DNA of 50,001 nucleotides from Bacteriovoracaceae bacterium. Lineage in GTDB: Bacteria > Bdellovibrionota > Bacteriovoracia > Bacteriovoracales > Bacteriovoracaceae. The notes below the pieces were generated by a model. That model saw only the letters and a program-made list of their open reading frames with translations, searched no databases and had not been told where the DNA came from. Every line of letters begins with the position of its first letter. The first letter of the stretch is position 1. Below are positions 1 to 8,057 of the stretch, one piece after another. Made by a program: the position numbers and the translations under genes. The DNA is taken from NCBI GenBank assembly GCA_018649885.1, contig JABIHA010000079.1:1-50001 (forward strand), in the 5' to 3' direction.

Positions 1-70
1 ATATAGAATATAAATTCACATCGGGAGAAAGCCCCTTTAACTTCCGAGTAGTTAAGAAAAACACATAGTG

Positions 71-139
71 TAAAGTATGTGTCGCTAATAAATAGTAAAG
101 TATGTCTCGGAAAGTTCAGAATGGACCCCGGAAAGTTCA
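71..139. repeat. Tandem direct repeats resembling an IS21-type transposon end
   Basis: Two pairs of direct repeats stand head to tail. TAAAGTATGTSTCG occurs at 71-84 and 96-109 (period 25), and CGGAAAGTTCA occurs at 108-118 and 129-139 (period 21). Nested short direct repeats of this sort are typical of IS21-family ends, where IstA binds several sites. No istA or istB coding sequence lies inside the window, so this would be the tip of an element continuing to the left or a remnant. The lnt stop codon follows at 212. The IS21 assignment is from memory of the pattern and is tentative; the repeats themselves are certain. Confidence 0.4.
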
Positions 140-211
140 AAATTAACAAATTCCTGGCTGGCGAGGGCGACGGCGAGGTATAAGGGCAAGGTCAAAAGAA
201 AAGAAACAAAA

Positions 212-1855
212 TTATCTAAATCTCTTAGGAACTACAAAACCAAACCCAAAAAGAAGTAGCGCCATCAAAACAGTCGAAAACACCCCAAACTTCTCATAAA
301 CCGTTCTCTCATTTTGCGCTTTGAAAATAGTAAAATCGAGCACATCTTCAAGTCCGTACTCCAATCTTTTCGATTCACTTCCGTCTGGCCAAAAAATAGA
401 AGTGATTCCAGTATTGGTTGAACGGATAACAGGCAGGTTAAACTCTACTGCTCTCCATTTGCTTAAAAATAGATGTTGATATGGTTCTGAGGTTTTACCG
501 TACCAAGAATCATTGGTGACATTGATGATAAAGTCAGGTTTCTTTTCAGTATTTGAAAGATAATCTCTTAAAAAATCCGGAAAAAGAATTTCATAACAAA
601 TAAGTGTGACAAAAGAGAAGTCATTTTTGGTTTTAAAAAGAGTGTATTTGTCTCCTGCAGAAAAGTAAGAAATATTTCGAATAACTTTTGCCAGTATTTT
701 TCTTATGATAAGAGGGAAGGGGAGAGTTTCTCCAAAGGGAATAAGCTTCCACTTGTTATAAGAATCAACAAACTTTTTATTTTGATCCAAAAGGATTGTA
801 CTATTATAGGTATTTTCAAAATACAACTCACTTCTGCTTGCCAGACTTCCTAAACCCAAAGGATTTACTTTTTGAGGCTGATCATAGCCCCCAAACAATA
901 TTTGAGCGCCAGTTTTATCAATGATATCCATAAAAATTCCAGGTACTAACTGATCATTTTCCTTCATATCCTTGGTGTCAATATCAACGGGGTATGCTGT
1001 CTCTGGCCAAATGATGAGATCAAGTTCTTTCTCACTGGGGACGGTAGAATATTTAAAGTAATTTCTAAGAACCATATTGATCGCTTTATAGTGACCTTTT
1101 TCTGACTGCAGTTTTACAATATTTCCAATATTGGCCTGAACGGCCCGTACATTGATTGGCTTTTTATTTTTATCAACCTGGTAAGTAAGAGGGGAGATGA
1201 TATTGCCCCCTATAAATACTGCTGAAACAACTAGGGGGAAAACGACTGAGCTTCGATGCTTTAAATAGGAGATGGTGCTAAATACCAACCAAAAGGTGAT
1301 AAAAGAAAATCCGGGCACACCAAAGATTTTTGTCAGTCCAATATAGGGAGCCGCAACTAACCAAGGGTGTCCTGCATGGGTGGGAAATTGTTGAGGCGTA
1401 TAGACCTCAATCAAAGTATAAGATATCGACAGCAGTATTAACCTTGAATGTGTTCCTATTTTAAATTTTGGAAGTTTTGAGCTGGGGATATTGAGGGCGA
1501 TCTTTTTAATGATAAAGTACATCCATATCTGTGGAAAAATGATCAGACTAAAAACTGCAGAAAGTGCATAGTTTAGCGGAAAAGGAATATCGCCAAAAAC
1601 TTTGATTGTTTCAGCAATCCAGGCGTATCCAAAGAAGTTGGCACTCACAGAGAATGCCAAGAATAGTAGAATCTCTTGTTTGAGAGAAGGGGCACTTAGC
1701 TCCTTAAAATTAACGAAGAGACACAGAAGGCCCAAGTAAGTCCCAAGTGGAAATGAAAAGTCTGAAGAGTTAGGAAAGCCCAAGGCATAGAAACAACCAC
1801 CGAGTGCGGCAAATATATATTTATAACGACTAGTAAAAGTGATAATTTGATTCAA
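212..1855 (-). CDS. lnt: Apolipoprotein N-acyltransferase
   Basis: Lnt adds the third acyl chain to the N-terminal cysteine of lipoproteins in the inner membrane, the last step of lipoprotein maturation before sorting. The 547-residue protein has about six to eight hydrophobic segments in its first 220 residues, then a CN-hydrolase domain from about 235 to 510. The catalytic triad is visible as Glu285 in WPET, Lys370 just before LIPFGE, and Cys420 in LICYE; NVTNDSWYG and RSTNTG near the end are also typical. Length fits the family. The start is TTG, supported by the SD AAGAGG five bases upstream. It stands alone, with the subtilisin gene upstream on the same strand 135 bases away. The many lipoproteins in this window would be its substrates. 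Confidence 0.95.
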   Translation of the reverse strand: MNQIITFTSRYKYIFAALGGCFYALGFPNSSDFSFPLGTYLGLLCLFVNFKELSAPSLKQEILLFLAFSVSANFFGYAWIAETIKVFGDIPFPLNYALSAVFSLIIFPQIWMYFIIKKIALNIPSSKLPKFKIGTHSRLILLSISYTLIEVYTPQQFPTHAGHPWLVAAPYIGLTKIFGVPGFSFITFWLVFSTISYLKHRSSVVFPLVVSAVFIGGNIISPLTYQVDKNKKPINVRAVQANIGNIVKLQSEKGHYKAINMVLRNYFKYSTVPSEKELDLIIWPETAYPVDIDTKDMKENDQLVPGIFMDIIDKTGAQILFGGYDQPQKVNPLGLGSLASRSELYFENTYNSTILLDQNKKFVDSYNKWKLIPFGETLPFPLIIRKILAKVIRNISYFSAGDKYTLFKTKNDFSFVTLICYEILFPDFLRDYLSNTEKKPDFIINVTNDSWYGKTSEPYQHLFLSKWRAVEFNLPVIRSTNTGITSIFWPDGSESKRLEYGLEDVLDFTIFKAQNERTVYEKFGVFSTVLMALLLFGFGFVVPKRFR

Positions 1856-1990
1856 AGTTAGCCTCTTAAAAGCTTATTGTACTTTTTGAGACTAGGTCCT
1901 TGAAGTAAAAAAAGAATGATTATGGATAAATTATTGATCGAAGCTTGAATAAGCTTCGATCACATCACCAGATATAATTTAAAATGTGAT

Positions 1991-3175
1991 CTATTTTGCG
2001 TAAGCTTCCACAAACTTTACATCTGAGTCACTATTAGCAAGCTTTCTCTTAGACTTATTTCTGTTAGCAACTCTTCCAGCAAGCTTTAGAGCTCTTCCAG
2101 CATTTAGGTATCCTCCAGAAGAACATTTATCGATGAGTTTTGAGTTCTTTCCAGCTGATCTTATGATAATGGCCTTGATTTGCTTACTTGATAGTTTAGG
2201 GTGCTGAGACTTAATTAGTGCAGCGACACCAGTTGCAAAAGCTGTTGCTTGACTAGTACCTGTCATTCTCCCCGATCTTCCATGTGGAAGGGCCGAGGTA
2301 ATTCTGAGTCCAGGAGCTGAAATATCAACAGTCTTTCTTCCCCAGTTTGATGTGCTTAGGATATTGAGATCCTGATCATGAGCAGTAACGGTAATGATAT
2401 TTTTTAGACCGTAACTTGCTGGGTAATAGGCCTTATTTCTTTGGTCGATATTACTTTCTTCATTTCCAGCAGCTGCTATTACAAGTATTCCCTTTTGATT
2501 GGCCTTCTTAAGGATGCTCAACTCTTGTGCTGATGGCTCTGGACCTCCACCTGAATAGTTGATGATATCTACATTCATATCAACAGCGTATTTTAAGGCC
2601 TTGATTGAAGCCTTTAGATTGTCATTATTAGTGGCCTCTGGATTATAATATTTAAGGGCCAATATTTTAACTTCTGGAAAAACACTTTTGACAATGCCAG
2701 CCACATGGGTGCCATGCCCGTGTTTATCAAAAGGAGCAGGTTTGGCCTTCTTTCCAATTGAAAAATCCATACCATAATTTGCTGAGTTAACTTTCCCAGA
2801 AAGTGAGTGAATATTTTTCTTAAGAAAAGGGTGCTTATAATCAATACCTGTATCTACAACGGCTACAACGATATCTTTCTTCTTTTTAAATACCCTCCAG
2901 GCTTCACCTAGATGAATATTTGATTTTTTTACATTTGGATGAATTCCCCAGCTAGTATATTGAGAAGTTAACTTCTTCAGGGGGTAGAATGTGTTCTTTC
3001 TATTTATAATAGATTTTTTAGATTTACTAACAGGTTGGCTATTACCGTATAACTGATCGTGGGTAATAAGTTTTACCTTCTTTGGCTTTTTGGCCAAAGC
3101 GCTGACACCAGTAAAAATAAGACTAGTTACAACAGTGCTTCTTAGTAAATGTTTTGATAATTGCCCCAGTTCCAT
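1991..3175 (-). CDS. Exported subtilisin-like serine protease (peptidase S8)
   Basis: A secreted endopeptidase of the S8 family. The first 28 residues form a Sec signal peptide ending in SALA. A linker of about 60 residues, rich in Lys and Ser, precedes the catalytic domain. The catalytic triad is Asp108 (VVDTG), His154 (HGHGTHVAG) and Ser308 (GTSQAT); Asn238 in AAAGNE is the oxyanion-hole residue. At 394 residues it is short: one catalytic domain, little room for an inhibitory pro-domain and no C-terminal P-domain. The ATG has the SD GAGG six bases upstream. In a predatory bacterium such enzymes often attack prey protein, but the substrate here is unknown. Confidence 0.93.
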   Translation of the reverse strand: MELGQLSKHLLRSTVVTSLIFTGVSALAKKPKKVKLITHDQLYGNSQPVSKSKKSIINRKNTFYPLKKLTSQYTSWGIHPNVKKSNIHLGEAWRVFKKKKDIVVAVVDTGIDYKHPFLKKNIHSLSGKVNSANYGMDFSIGKKAKPAPFDKHGHGTHVAGIVKSVFPEVKILALKYYNPEATNNDNLKASIKALKYAVDMNVDIINYSGGGPEPSAQELSILKKANQKGILVIAAAGNEESNIDQRNKAYYPASYGLKNIITVTAHDQDLNILSTSNWGRKTVDISAPGLRITSALPHGRSGRMTGTSQATAFATGVAALIKSQHPKLSSKQIKAIIIRSAGKNSKLIDKCSSGGYLNAGRALKLAGRVANRNKSKRKLANSDSDVKFVEAYAK

Positions 3176-3180
3176 TCAAT

Positions 3181-3660
3181 CCTCATTTTAGTTAAAAACC
3201 ATCAGATTATAAATAATTTTTTTTGGGCCATGGTATTTATTAATCCATAACCCACGCTCCGTTAAAGAGCAAAGCAGGTGCCAAGATTTGGAACCAGATT
3301 CAGCTAACTTAGGGAGGATGGTGAAATAATCGACGTAGAGTTATTTCAGAATTGTTCAAAAAGTATACACTTTTTGGGGGAGGAATTCCTGCAATATTAT
3401 ATATTTAGTCAAATTTACACGAGCGTTTAATCACAGTAGTGGGGCCATTTGATCAGAATTTAATCACTACATGTGTAGAAATGAACTACCCGCCTGCCTA
3501 GGGCCAAGCACTATTTTATACCAGTGATAATCTGGGACCGATCCAAGCTACTTAAACTAAATAAATTTTAGTGGCACATACCTTGCACCTTAAGTCAGGA
3601 ATTATGGAGTGCCCAGGAAGGCCTCCCAAGTGCGAGACATTTAAAATAGACCAAGGAGGG
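3181..3660. other. Hairpin-rich intergenic region, possible structured RNA
   Basis: No credible coding frame is seen in these 480 bases. Several local structures are present. TGAAATAA at 3322-3329 pairs with TTATTTCA at 3341-3348 (11-base loop). CAAAAAGT at 3357-3364 pairs with ACTTTTTG at 3369-3376. GCTC/GAGC form a short hairpin around 3256-3270. TTTAATCAC is directly repeated at 3426-3434 and 3459-3467. The stretch 3250-3325 contains a GCAAAGC core loosely recalling c-di-GMP-I riboswitches, but flanking conserved positions do not match well enough to name it. It could be a leader of the small gene at 3666, an independent small RNA, or simply spacer. Confidence 0.25.
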
Positions 3661-3665
3661 TTACC

Positions 3666-3896
3666 GTGAAAAAGTTATTAAACATCGAGATTATTTTTAT
3701 TGTATCAATTGTATCTATTTCAGTTTTTGGGCTTGCTCTTATGAAGAGAGGACACCGAAACGGGCATACTTTTACCAAGGCCCATGGTGAGCACATCAGA
3801 ATGATTCAAAAAATTGTCATAAAATCACTGAACACTCAAAAAGTATCCATGAGAAAAGTAGAGATTGAATTACCAAAAGTAGGAAGTGGGAGCTAG
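3666..3896 (+). CDS. Small single-pass membrane protein, function unknown
   Basis: A 76-residue protein with one hydrophobic segment (about residues 8-26) followed by a basic, His- and Lys-rich tail (KRGHRNGH, then IRMIQKIVIKS). It could be a membrane-anchored small protein or have an uncleaved signal anchor. The GTG start is well supported by an AGGAGGG SD five bases upstream, one of the strongest in the window, which argues that this short gene is real. The stop codon is buried in the stem of a hairpin. No family is recognised. Confidence 0.6.
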   Translation: MKKLLNIEIIFIVSIVSISVFGLALMKRGHRNGHTFTKAHGEHIRMIQKIVIKSLNTQKVSMRKVEIELPKVGSGS

Positions 3897-3909
3897 TGAA
3901 TTAGCTCCC
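3888..3909. terminator. Inverted repeat at the convergent junction, probable terminator
   Basis: GGGAGCTA at 3888-3895 and TAGCTCCC at 3902-3909 form a perfect 8-bp stem with a 6-base loop, and a T run follows at 3919-3923. The hairpin contains the stop codon of the plus-strand gene and lies just past the minus-strand dksA-like stop, so it may serve both. The T tract is about ten bases from the stem, so termination strength is uncertain. Confidence 0.45.
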
Positions 3910-3921
3910 CGAGCTTAGTTT

Positions 3922-4293
3922 TTAGTAGCCGCCTATAAACCTACTTCTTTCTCTTTCTCTCTCTTCAGCATGAACAATGCAGAGGAAGGCCCAAGGCTGG
4001 TTCTTTAGCCTCTTTTCTCCAATAAACTCCCCACACTCTTCACAAGAACCATAGGAGCCATCTTCAACACGATAGAGAGCTTCTTCAATGGCCCTTAGCT
4101 TGTCCATCTCCCTCTTTCTCATGTTAAATGTAACCTGCTGATTGATCACGCTTGTGGCGAGGTCAGTTTCGTCTGCCAAATCTTCTGCCGAGATGTGCAA
4201 ATCTTCCTTACTCGTTAAGATGCCGTGGTTTAAGATTTTATTCTTTGCATCGAGTAGGAGTTTTTTGTAACCAGAAATATTAACTTCACCCAT
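3922..4293 (-). CDS. DksA/TraR-family transcription factor with a CCCH zinc site
   Basis: DksA-family proteins bind the secondary channel of RNA polymerase and tune initiation, often with ppGpp. The 123-residue protein has a helical coiled-coil half whose tip shows the DxxDxA signature (Asp41, Asp44, Ala46). The C-terminal zinc-finger half has Cys84, Cys87, Cys105 and His108. Classical DksA has cysteine at the last position, so this is a CCCH variant that should still bind zinc. The start at 4293 is chosen because GGAGGG lies five bases upstream; an in-frame TTG at 4317 has no such site. A very basic and acidic tail (RERERS) ends the protein. It may be a DksA paralogue rather than the main DksA. 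Confidence 0.85.
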   Translation of the reverse strand: MGEVNISGYKKLLLDAKNKILNHGILTSKEDLHISAEDLADETDLATSVINQQVTFNMRKREMDKLRAIEEALYRVEDGSYGSCEECGEFIGEKRLKNQPWAFLCIVHAEERERERSRFIGGY

Positions 4294-4429
4294 ATATCCC
4301 TCCTTGAATATACCCAACCCAACAAAGGATGGTTAGGTGGTATCACGCATAGAAGTAATTCTATACAAAGATCCAGGGCGACATCAAGTGAAATCTTACA
4401 CTGACAGCTTTTTTAATGCCGATACCTTA

Positions 4430-4996
4430 CTACTTCCCTCTGACATGGGCCTTTAACCTTATGGTTTTACCGAGTAACCAAGTGTCTCCCTCTAGCAATT
4501 TATTCCATTTCACCCCGTATAGTATGCGGTCAATATCTGCCTCTGCTGAAAAGTAGATACTCTCTTTTTTCCAGGATTTTTTTTCCGCTCCCAGGTAGGT
4601 TAGCTTAACCTTCTGTTCTCTTGATCTATTTCTAATAGTTAAAATTCCAAGAACATCAAACTGTTTTTTTCCTACGGGTGAAATTTTTGTGGATTTAAAT
4701 GTAATCACGGGATATTTACTTACTTCAAAAAAATCTCTACTCCTAAGATGTTTGTCTCTTTTGGAATCATTTGTATAAATAGAGGGAGCACTTATTTCTA
4801 GAGAGATTGTGTTTAAAATGCCAGTTGAAACATCAAAGTCAAAATGGCCTCGAAATTTTTGAAACAGACCTTTGACTTCAGAAATTGTCATATAGGGGAC
4901 AGTAAAACTTATCTCACTTTGATTTAGATTTATATGGTATTTCTTTCCAAAACAATTGGAAGTGATGAAAAGGCTTAGAAGGAAAAAGATTTTCAT
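4430..4996 (-). CDS. YceI-family periplasmic protein
   Basis: YceI-like proteins are periplasmic lipocalin-shaped beta barrels that bind isoprenoid or other amphipathic lipids. The 188-residue protein starts with a short signal peptide (cleavage near CFG/K) and runs through the whole domain: KYHINLNQSEISF at the front, GHFDFD, SxxRDKHLRSRDFF in the middle (the family hallmark), and the VKL...AEADIDR strands. Length is normal for the family. It begins three bases after the mltG stop, so the two are co-transcribed. The ligand cannot be told from sequence. Confidence 0.9.
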   Translation of the reverse strand: MKIFFLLSLFITSNCFGKKYHINLNQSEISFTVPYMTISEVKGLFQKFRGHFDFDVSTGILNTISLEISAPSIYTNDSKRDKHLRSRDFFEVSKYPVITFKSTKISPVGKKQFDVLGILTIRNRSREQKVKLTYLGAEKKSWKKESIYFSAEADIDRILYGVKWNKLLEGDTWLLGKTIRLKAHVRGK

Positions 4997-4999
4997 GAA

Positions 5000-6055
5000 T
5001 TACTTCTTTCGTTTTCTGTGCTTCATGTCTAACTGACGCCAAGACTTACCTTTTCTGTGCCTTCGTTTTATTTGGTATTTATCAACTGCCTTGAGGTGTT
5101 CTTTATAAGTTTTAGAAAACTTGTGAGTGCCATCATTATAGCTGACAAAATAAAGAAAGTTGTGTTTTTCAGGCTTTAGTACTGCCTCAATGGCATCAAT
5201 TCCAGGGTTAGCGATAGGCCCCTTCGGGAGTCCACTAATTTTATAAGTGTTATAGGGCGTTTTTTTGAGAAGATCTCTTTTTCGAAGATTTCCATCAAAG
5301 TTTTCATAAATCCCATAAATCGTTGTGGGATCACTTTGTAGCCTCATTCGTTTTTTTAGCCTGTTGTGAAAAACTCCAGCTATAATAGGTCTTTCAAATC
5401 CAGCTCCAGTTTCTTTTTCCACAATAGAGGCCAAGATTATGACTTGGTGGGGAGTGAGCTCTGAGTGTGCATAATCAAGCGCTGAGGTTTTCTTCCAGAA
5501 CTCTTTGATCATCATGGTGAGAACTTCTTTGGCATCTAGATCTGGAGAAAACATATAAGTATTTGGATAGAGGTATCCCTCAACAATTTCCGCAGGTATT
5601 CCATGGTCATCGGTAAAGCTTTTATTCTTCATCAGCTTAATAAGACTTTTTTTATTAGAAACACCTTTACCCGCTAGGATCTCAGCAACTTCATAAATAT
5701 TTTTTCCCTCTGGAATGGTGACTGAAATAATAATCCCCTTCCCATCCACAAACATCTGGGAAATTTCGATTAAGCTCATCCCTTTTTTTATTGGGTATGT
5801 ACCAGATTTATAGGCGGTAAGACGATCATAGTATTTTGAGTAATAGTGGAAAACTCTGGAGCTTTTTATATATCCATTTTTATGAAGCCTATAGTTAATG
5901 CTAGAAAACCCTTCACCTTTTTTTATTTCAAATCTTTTCTCAACCCCAGCATAGGGTGAGTTTAAAATTGAATAAACTTTGAAGCCTACAGGGATAATTG
6001 ATAGGAGCGGACCTAGAAGTGTAACGGCTAAAATAAGTTTCGTCTGATTTTTCAT
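5000..6055 (-). CDS. mltG: Endolytic murein transglycosylase
   Basis: MltG cuts nascent glycan strands in the periplasm and sets their length, acting beside the peptidoglycan synthases. The 351-residue protein has one N-terminal membrane anchor (about residues 8-28), a LysM-like stretch around 40-105 and the YceG catalytic domain from about 110 to 335. The catalytic glutamate is Glu213 in ASIVEKET, followed by NRL and RLQSDPTTIYG, all family signatures. The tail after 330 is strongly basic (KRRHRKGK). ATG start with a weak AGAAG SD. ruvX lies 58 bases upstream and yceI three bases downstream on the same strand, so one transcript is likely. Pairing of mltG with ruvX/yqgF is common. Confidence 0.95.
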   Translation of the reverse strand: MKNQTKLILAVTLLGPLLSIIPVGFKVYSILNSPYAGVEKRFEIKKGEGFSSINYRLHKNGYIKSSRVFHYYSKYYDRLTAYKSGTYPIKKGMSLIEISQMFVDGKGIIISVTIPEGKNIYEVAEILAGKGVSNKKSLIKLMKNKSFTDDHGIPAEIVEGYLYPNTYMFSPDLDAKEVLTMMIKEFWKKTSALDYAHSELTPHQVIILASIVEKETGAGFERPIIAGVFHNRLKKRMRLQSDPTTIYGIYENFDGNLRKRDLLKKTPYNTYKISGLPKGPIANPGIDAIEAVLKPEKHNFLYFVSYNDGTHKFSKTYKEHLKAVDKYQIKRRHRKGKSWRQLDMKHRKRKK

Positions 6056-6113
6056 ATTTCTTCTATTTTACATGAAATTGGTTTATTGCTGTTTAAAAAA
6101 GTGATCAATCTAT

Positions 6114-6566
6114 TTATTTTTGAATAAATTCCTCAAGAATAATGGCTGCTGCAAGTGCGTCTATTTGATTGGGGTCCACTTTGAAGTTGTATCTGGCTCC
6201 AGATTTCATTCGTTCCTCAGCCTCATAGCTGGACAGTGATTCATCTTGGTCGTAAAGCTGAACGCCCTCAGGGAGTTTGGATTGGAGCTTTTTCTGGAAT
6301 TTCTTCACTCTTTTGGTCATATCTGATTCCTTACCGTCGGTGTAGTAAGGAATTCCGAGAACCACCACTTCAAAGTATTCTCTTTTAATAATTTCTAGGA
6401 GCTGATCAATAAGTGTGTCGTCATTTTTATAAGCAAGTTTTCCCCACGGCATAGGAAATGGGGTATTACCTGGGCAAAAGCTTCCGAGGCCTACAATTTT
6501 CGTGCCGTAGTCGATAGCGAGTATCTCAAGGCCTTTGAATTTTACATAATTAGCGCTGTTTTTCAT
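6114..6566 (-). CDS. ruvX: Putative pre-16S rRNA nuclease / Holliday junction resolvase-like (YqgF family)
   Basis: YqgF/RuvX has an RNase H fold and takes part in 5' maturation of 16S rRNA; a resolvase role has also been proposed. The 150-residue protein shows the first acidic strand in LAIDYGTK (with AIDYG as the metal-binding core), VVLGIPYYTDGKES as the second motif (the family usually has VGLPxxMDG), the DESLSSYEAEERM motif, and a final DPNQIDALAAAIIL, which provides the last catalytic Asp. The ATG has no clear SD. It is the first gene of the minus-strand run and is divergent from rho. Confidence 0.88.
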   Translation of the reverse strand: MKNSANYVKFKGLEILAIDYGTKIVGLGSFCPGNTPFPMPWGKLAYKNDDTLIDQLLEIIKREYFEVVVLGIPYYTDGKESDMTKRVKKFQKKLQSKLPEGVQLYDQDESLSSYEAEERMKSGARYNFKVDPNQIDALAAAIILEEFIQK

Positions 6567-6628
6567 GATAACTATTGTGCTTTTAGTACGTTAGCGACCA
6601 CTTTGCAAGAAATCAGGCCAAAATTATG

Positions 6629-6656
6629 TTGACATAAAATAGATAAAGAATAATAT
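6629..6656 (+). promoter_or_regulatory. Sigma-70-type promoter of the rho operon
   Basis: TTGACA at 6629-6634 and TAATAT at 6651-6656 are separated by 16 bases. The -35 box is perfect and the -10 matches five of six positions. It is the only good promoter in the 243-base gap between ruvX and rho and predicts a leader of roughly 145 bases. rho genes are often autoregulated through their leader, but no specific element was identified here. Confidence 0.7.
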
Positions 6657-6809
6657 AGTCATGAATACGCTCTTCATAATGATAATCCCTGCATTGAATA
6701 ATTTAAGATTGTTAATTGGGATTATTTAAAAGTTAGAGCTGGAGAATAATCAAATACCAAATTTTATCCCGCGAGAATTCCAGATAAAAAATCAGAAGGA
6801 GTAGTGCAA

Positions 6810-8057
6810 GTGCATCTCAACGACTTAAGACTCATGGACATTAAAGATTTAGCTCAAAAGGCAGAGGGCCTAAAAATTGAAAATGCCCAAAATCTAAAAC
6901 GACACGAGTTAATTTTTTCAATCCTTACAAAACACGCCAAAGATTCAAAAGATATTTTTGGCGAGGGTGTATTAGAAACATTGCCAGATGGCTTTGGATT
7001 TTTAAGGTCCCCGCAATACAATTACCTACCCGGTGCCGATGATATTTACGTTAGCCCCAGCCAAATTAGACGATTTGGACTAAGAACAGGTGACACTGTC
7101 TCTGGCCAAATTAGACCGCCAAAAGACGGTGAAAGATATTTTGCTCTTTTAAAAGTTAATTTAATTAATTTTAGAGAACATGAGGCTCACAGAAGGGCCG
7201 TTCTTTTTGACAACTTAACACCCGTTTATCCTGATGGAAAAATGAATTTAGAGGGAAAGCCTACAGCTTATTCTACTCGAATTATCGATTTATTTGTGCC
7301 TCAGGGCTTTGGTCAAAGATGTCTTATTGTCGCCCCACCAAAAGCTGGTAAAACAGTCCTACTGCAAGATATAGCCAATGCTATTACGCAAAACCATCCT
7401 GAATCAAAATTAATTGTACTTCTGATCGATGAAAGACCTGAAGAAGTAACGGATATGAAAAGAAATGTGAACGCAGAAGTTGTTTCTTCAACTTTTGATG
7501 AGCCGGCTAATCGTCACGTGCAAGTTGCCGAGATGGTTATTGAAAAGGCAAAACGTTTGGTTGAAGCTCAACAAGATGTGGTCATTCTTCTCGATTCGAT
7601 TACCAGACTTGCAAGGGCCTACAACACTGTTGTTCCGCCGTCTGGAAAAATCCTCTCTGGTGGTGTTGACTCAAATGCTCTCCACAAGCCAAAGAGATTC
7701 TTTGGTTCAGCCAGAAATATTGAACACGGTGGATCACTTACAATTATTGCTACTGCTCTAATTGATACTGGTTCAAGAATGGACGAAGTTATTTTTGAAG
7801 AATTTAAAGGAACAGGTAACTCTGAAATTCAATTAGATAGAAAACTTATGGAAAAAAGAATCTTTCCATGTCTTGATATTAATAAATCAAGTACTAGAAA
7901 AGAAGAACTTCTTATGGATAATCTCGCACTTCAAAGACTTTATTTACTAAGAAAAGTTCTTCATCCCATGAATACATTGGATGCCATGGAGTTTATCCTC
8001 AGTAGGGTTAACAAGACTAAGACAAACCACGAGTTCCTAGAGACAATGAATTCCTAA
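6810..8057 (+). CDS. rho: Transcription termination factor Rho
   Basis: Rho is a hexameric RNA-dependent helicase that ends transcription of untranslated RNA. Domains run in the usual order: an N-terminal helical part, the OB-fold RNA-binding domain (DGFGFLRS, then [13 protein letters not shown]), then the ATPase core. The core has Walker A APPKAGKT at about residues 175-182, Walker B VVILLDS at about 257-263, the Q loop [16 protein letters not shown] and the R-loop region [18 protein letters not shown]. The second of two nearby in-frame GTG codons (6810) is taken as the start because AAGGAG lies eight bases upstream; the first (6804) is only two bases from it. The 415-residue length is standard. 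Its TAA overlaps the next ATG by one base. Confidence 0.97.
   Translation: MHLNDLRLMDIKDLAQKAEGLKIENAQNLKRHELIFSILTKHAKDSKDIFGEGVLETLPDGFGFLRSPQYNYLPGADDIYVSPSQIRRFGLRTGDTVSGQIRPPKDGERYFALLKVNLINFREHEAHRRAVLFDNLTPVYPDGKMNLEGKPTAYSTRIIDLFVPQGFGQRCLIVAPPKAGKTVLLQDIANAITQNHPESKLIVLLIDERPEEVTDMKRNVNAEVVSSTFDEPANRHVQVAEMVIEKAKRLVEAQQDVVILLDSITRLARAYNTVVPPSGKILSGGVDSNALHKPKRFFGSARNIEHGGSLTIIATALIDTGSRMDEVIFEEFKGTGNSEIQLDRKLMEKRIFPCLDINKSSTRKEELLMDNLALQRLYLLRKVLHPMNTLDAMEFILSRVNKTKTNHEFLETMNS

Noticed and set aside
3250..3325. c-di-GMP-I riboswitch
   Set aside because: Only the GCAAAGC core and a vague helix pattern match; the conserved tetraloop and receptor parts could not be placed. Kept only as an unnamed structured region.
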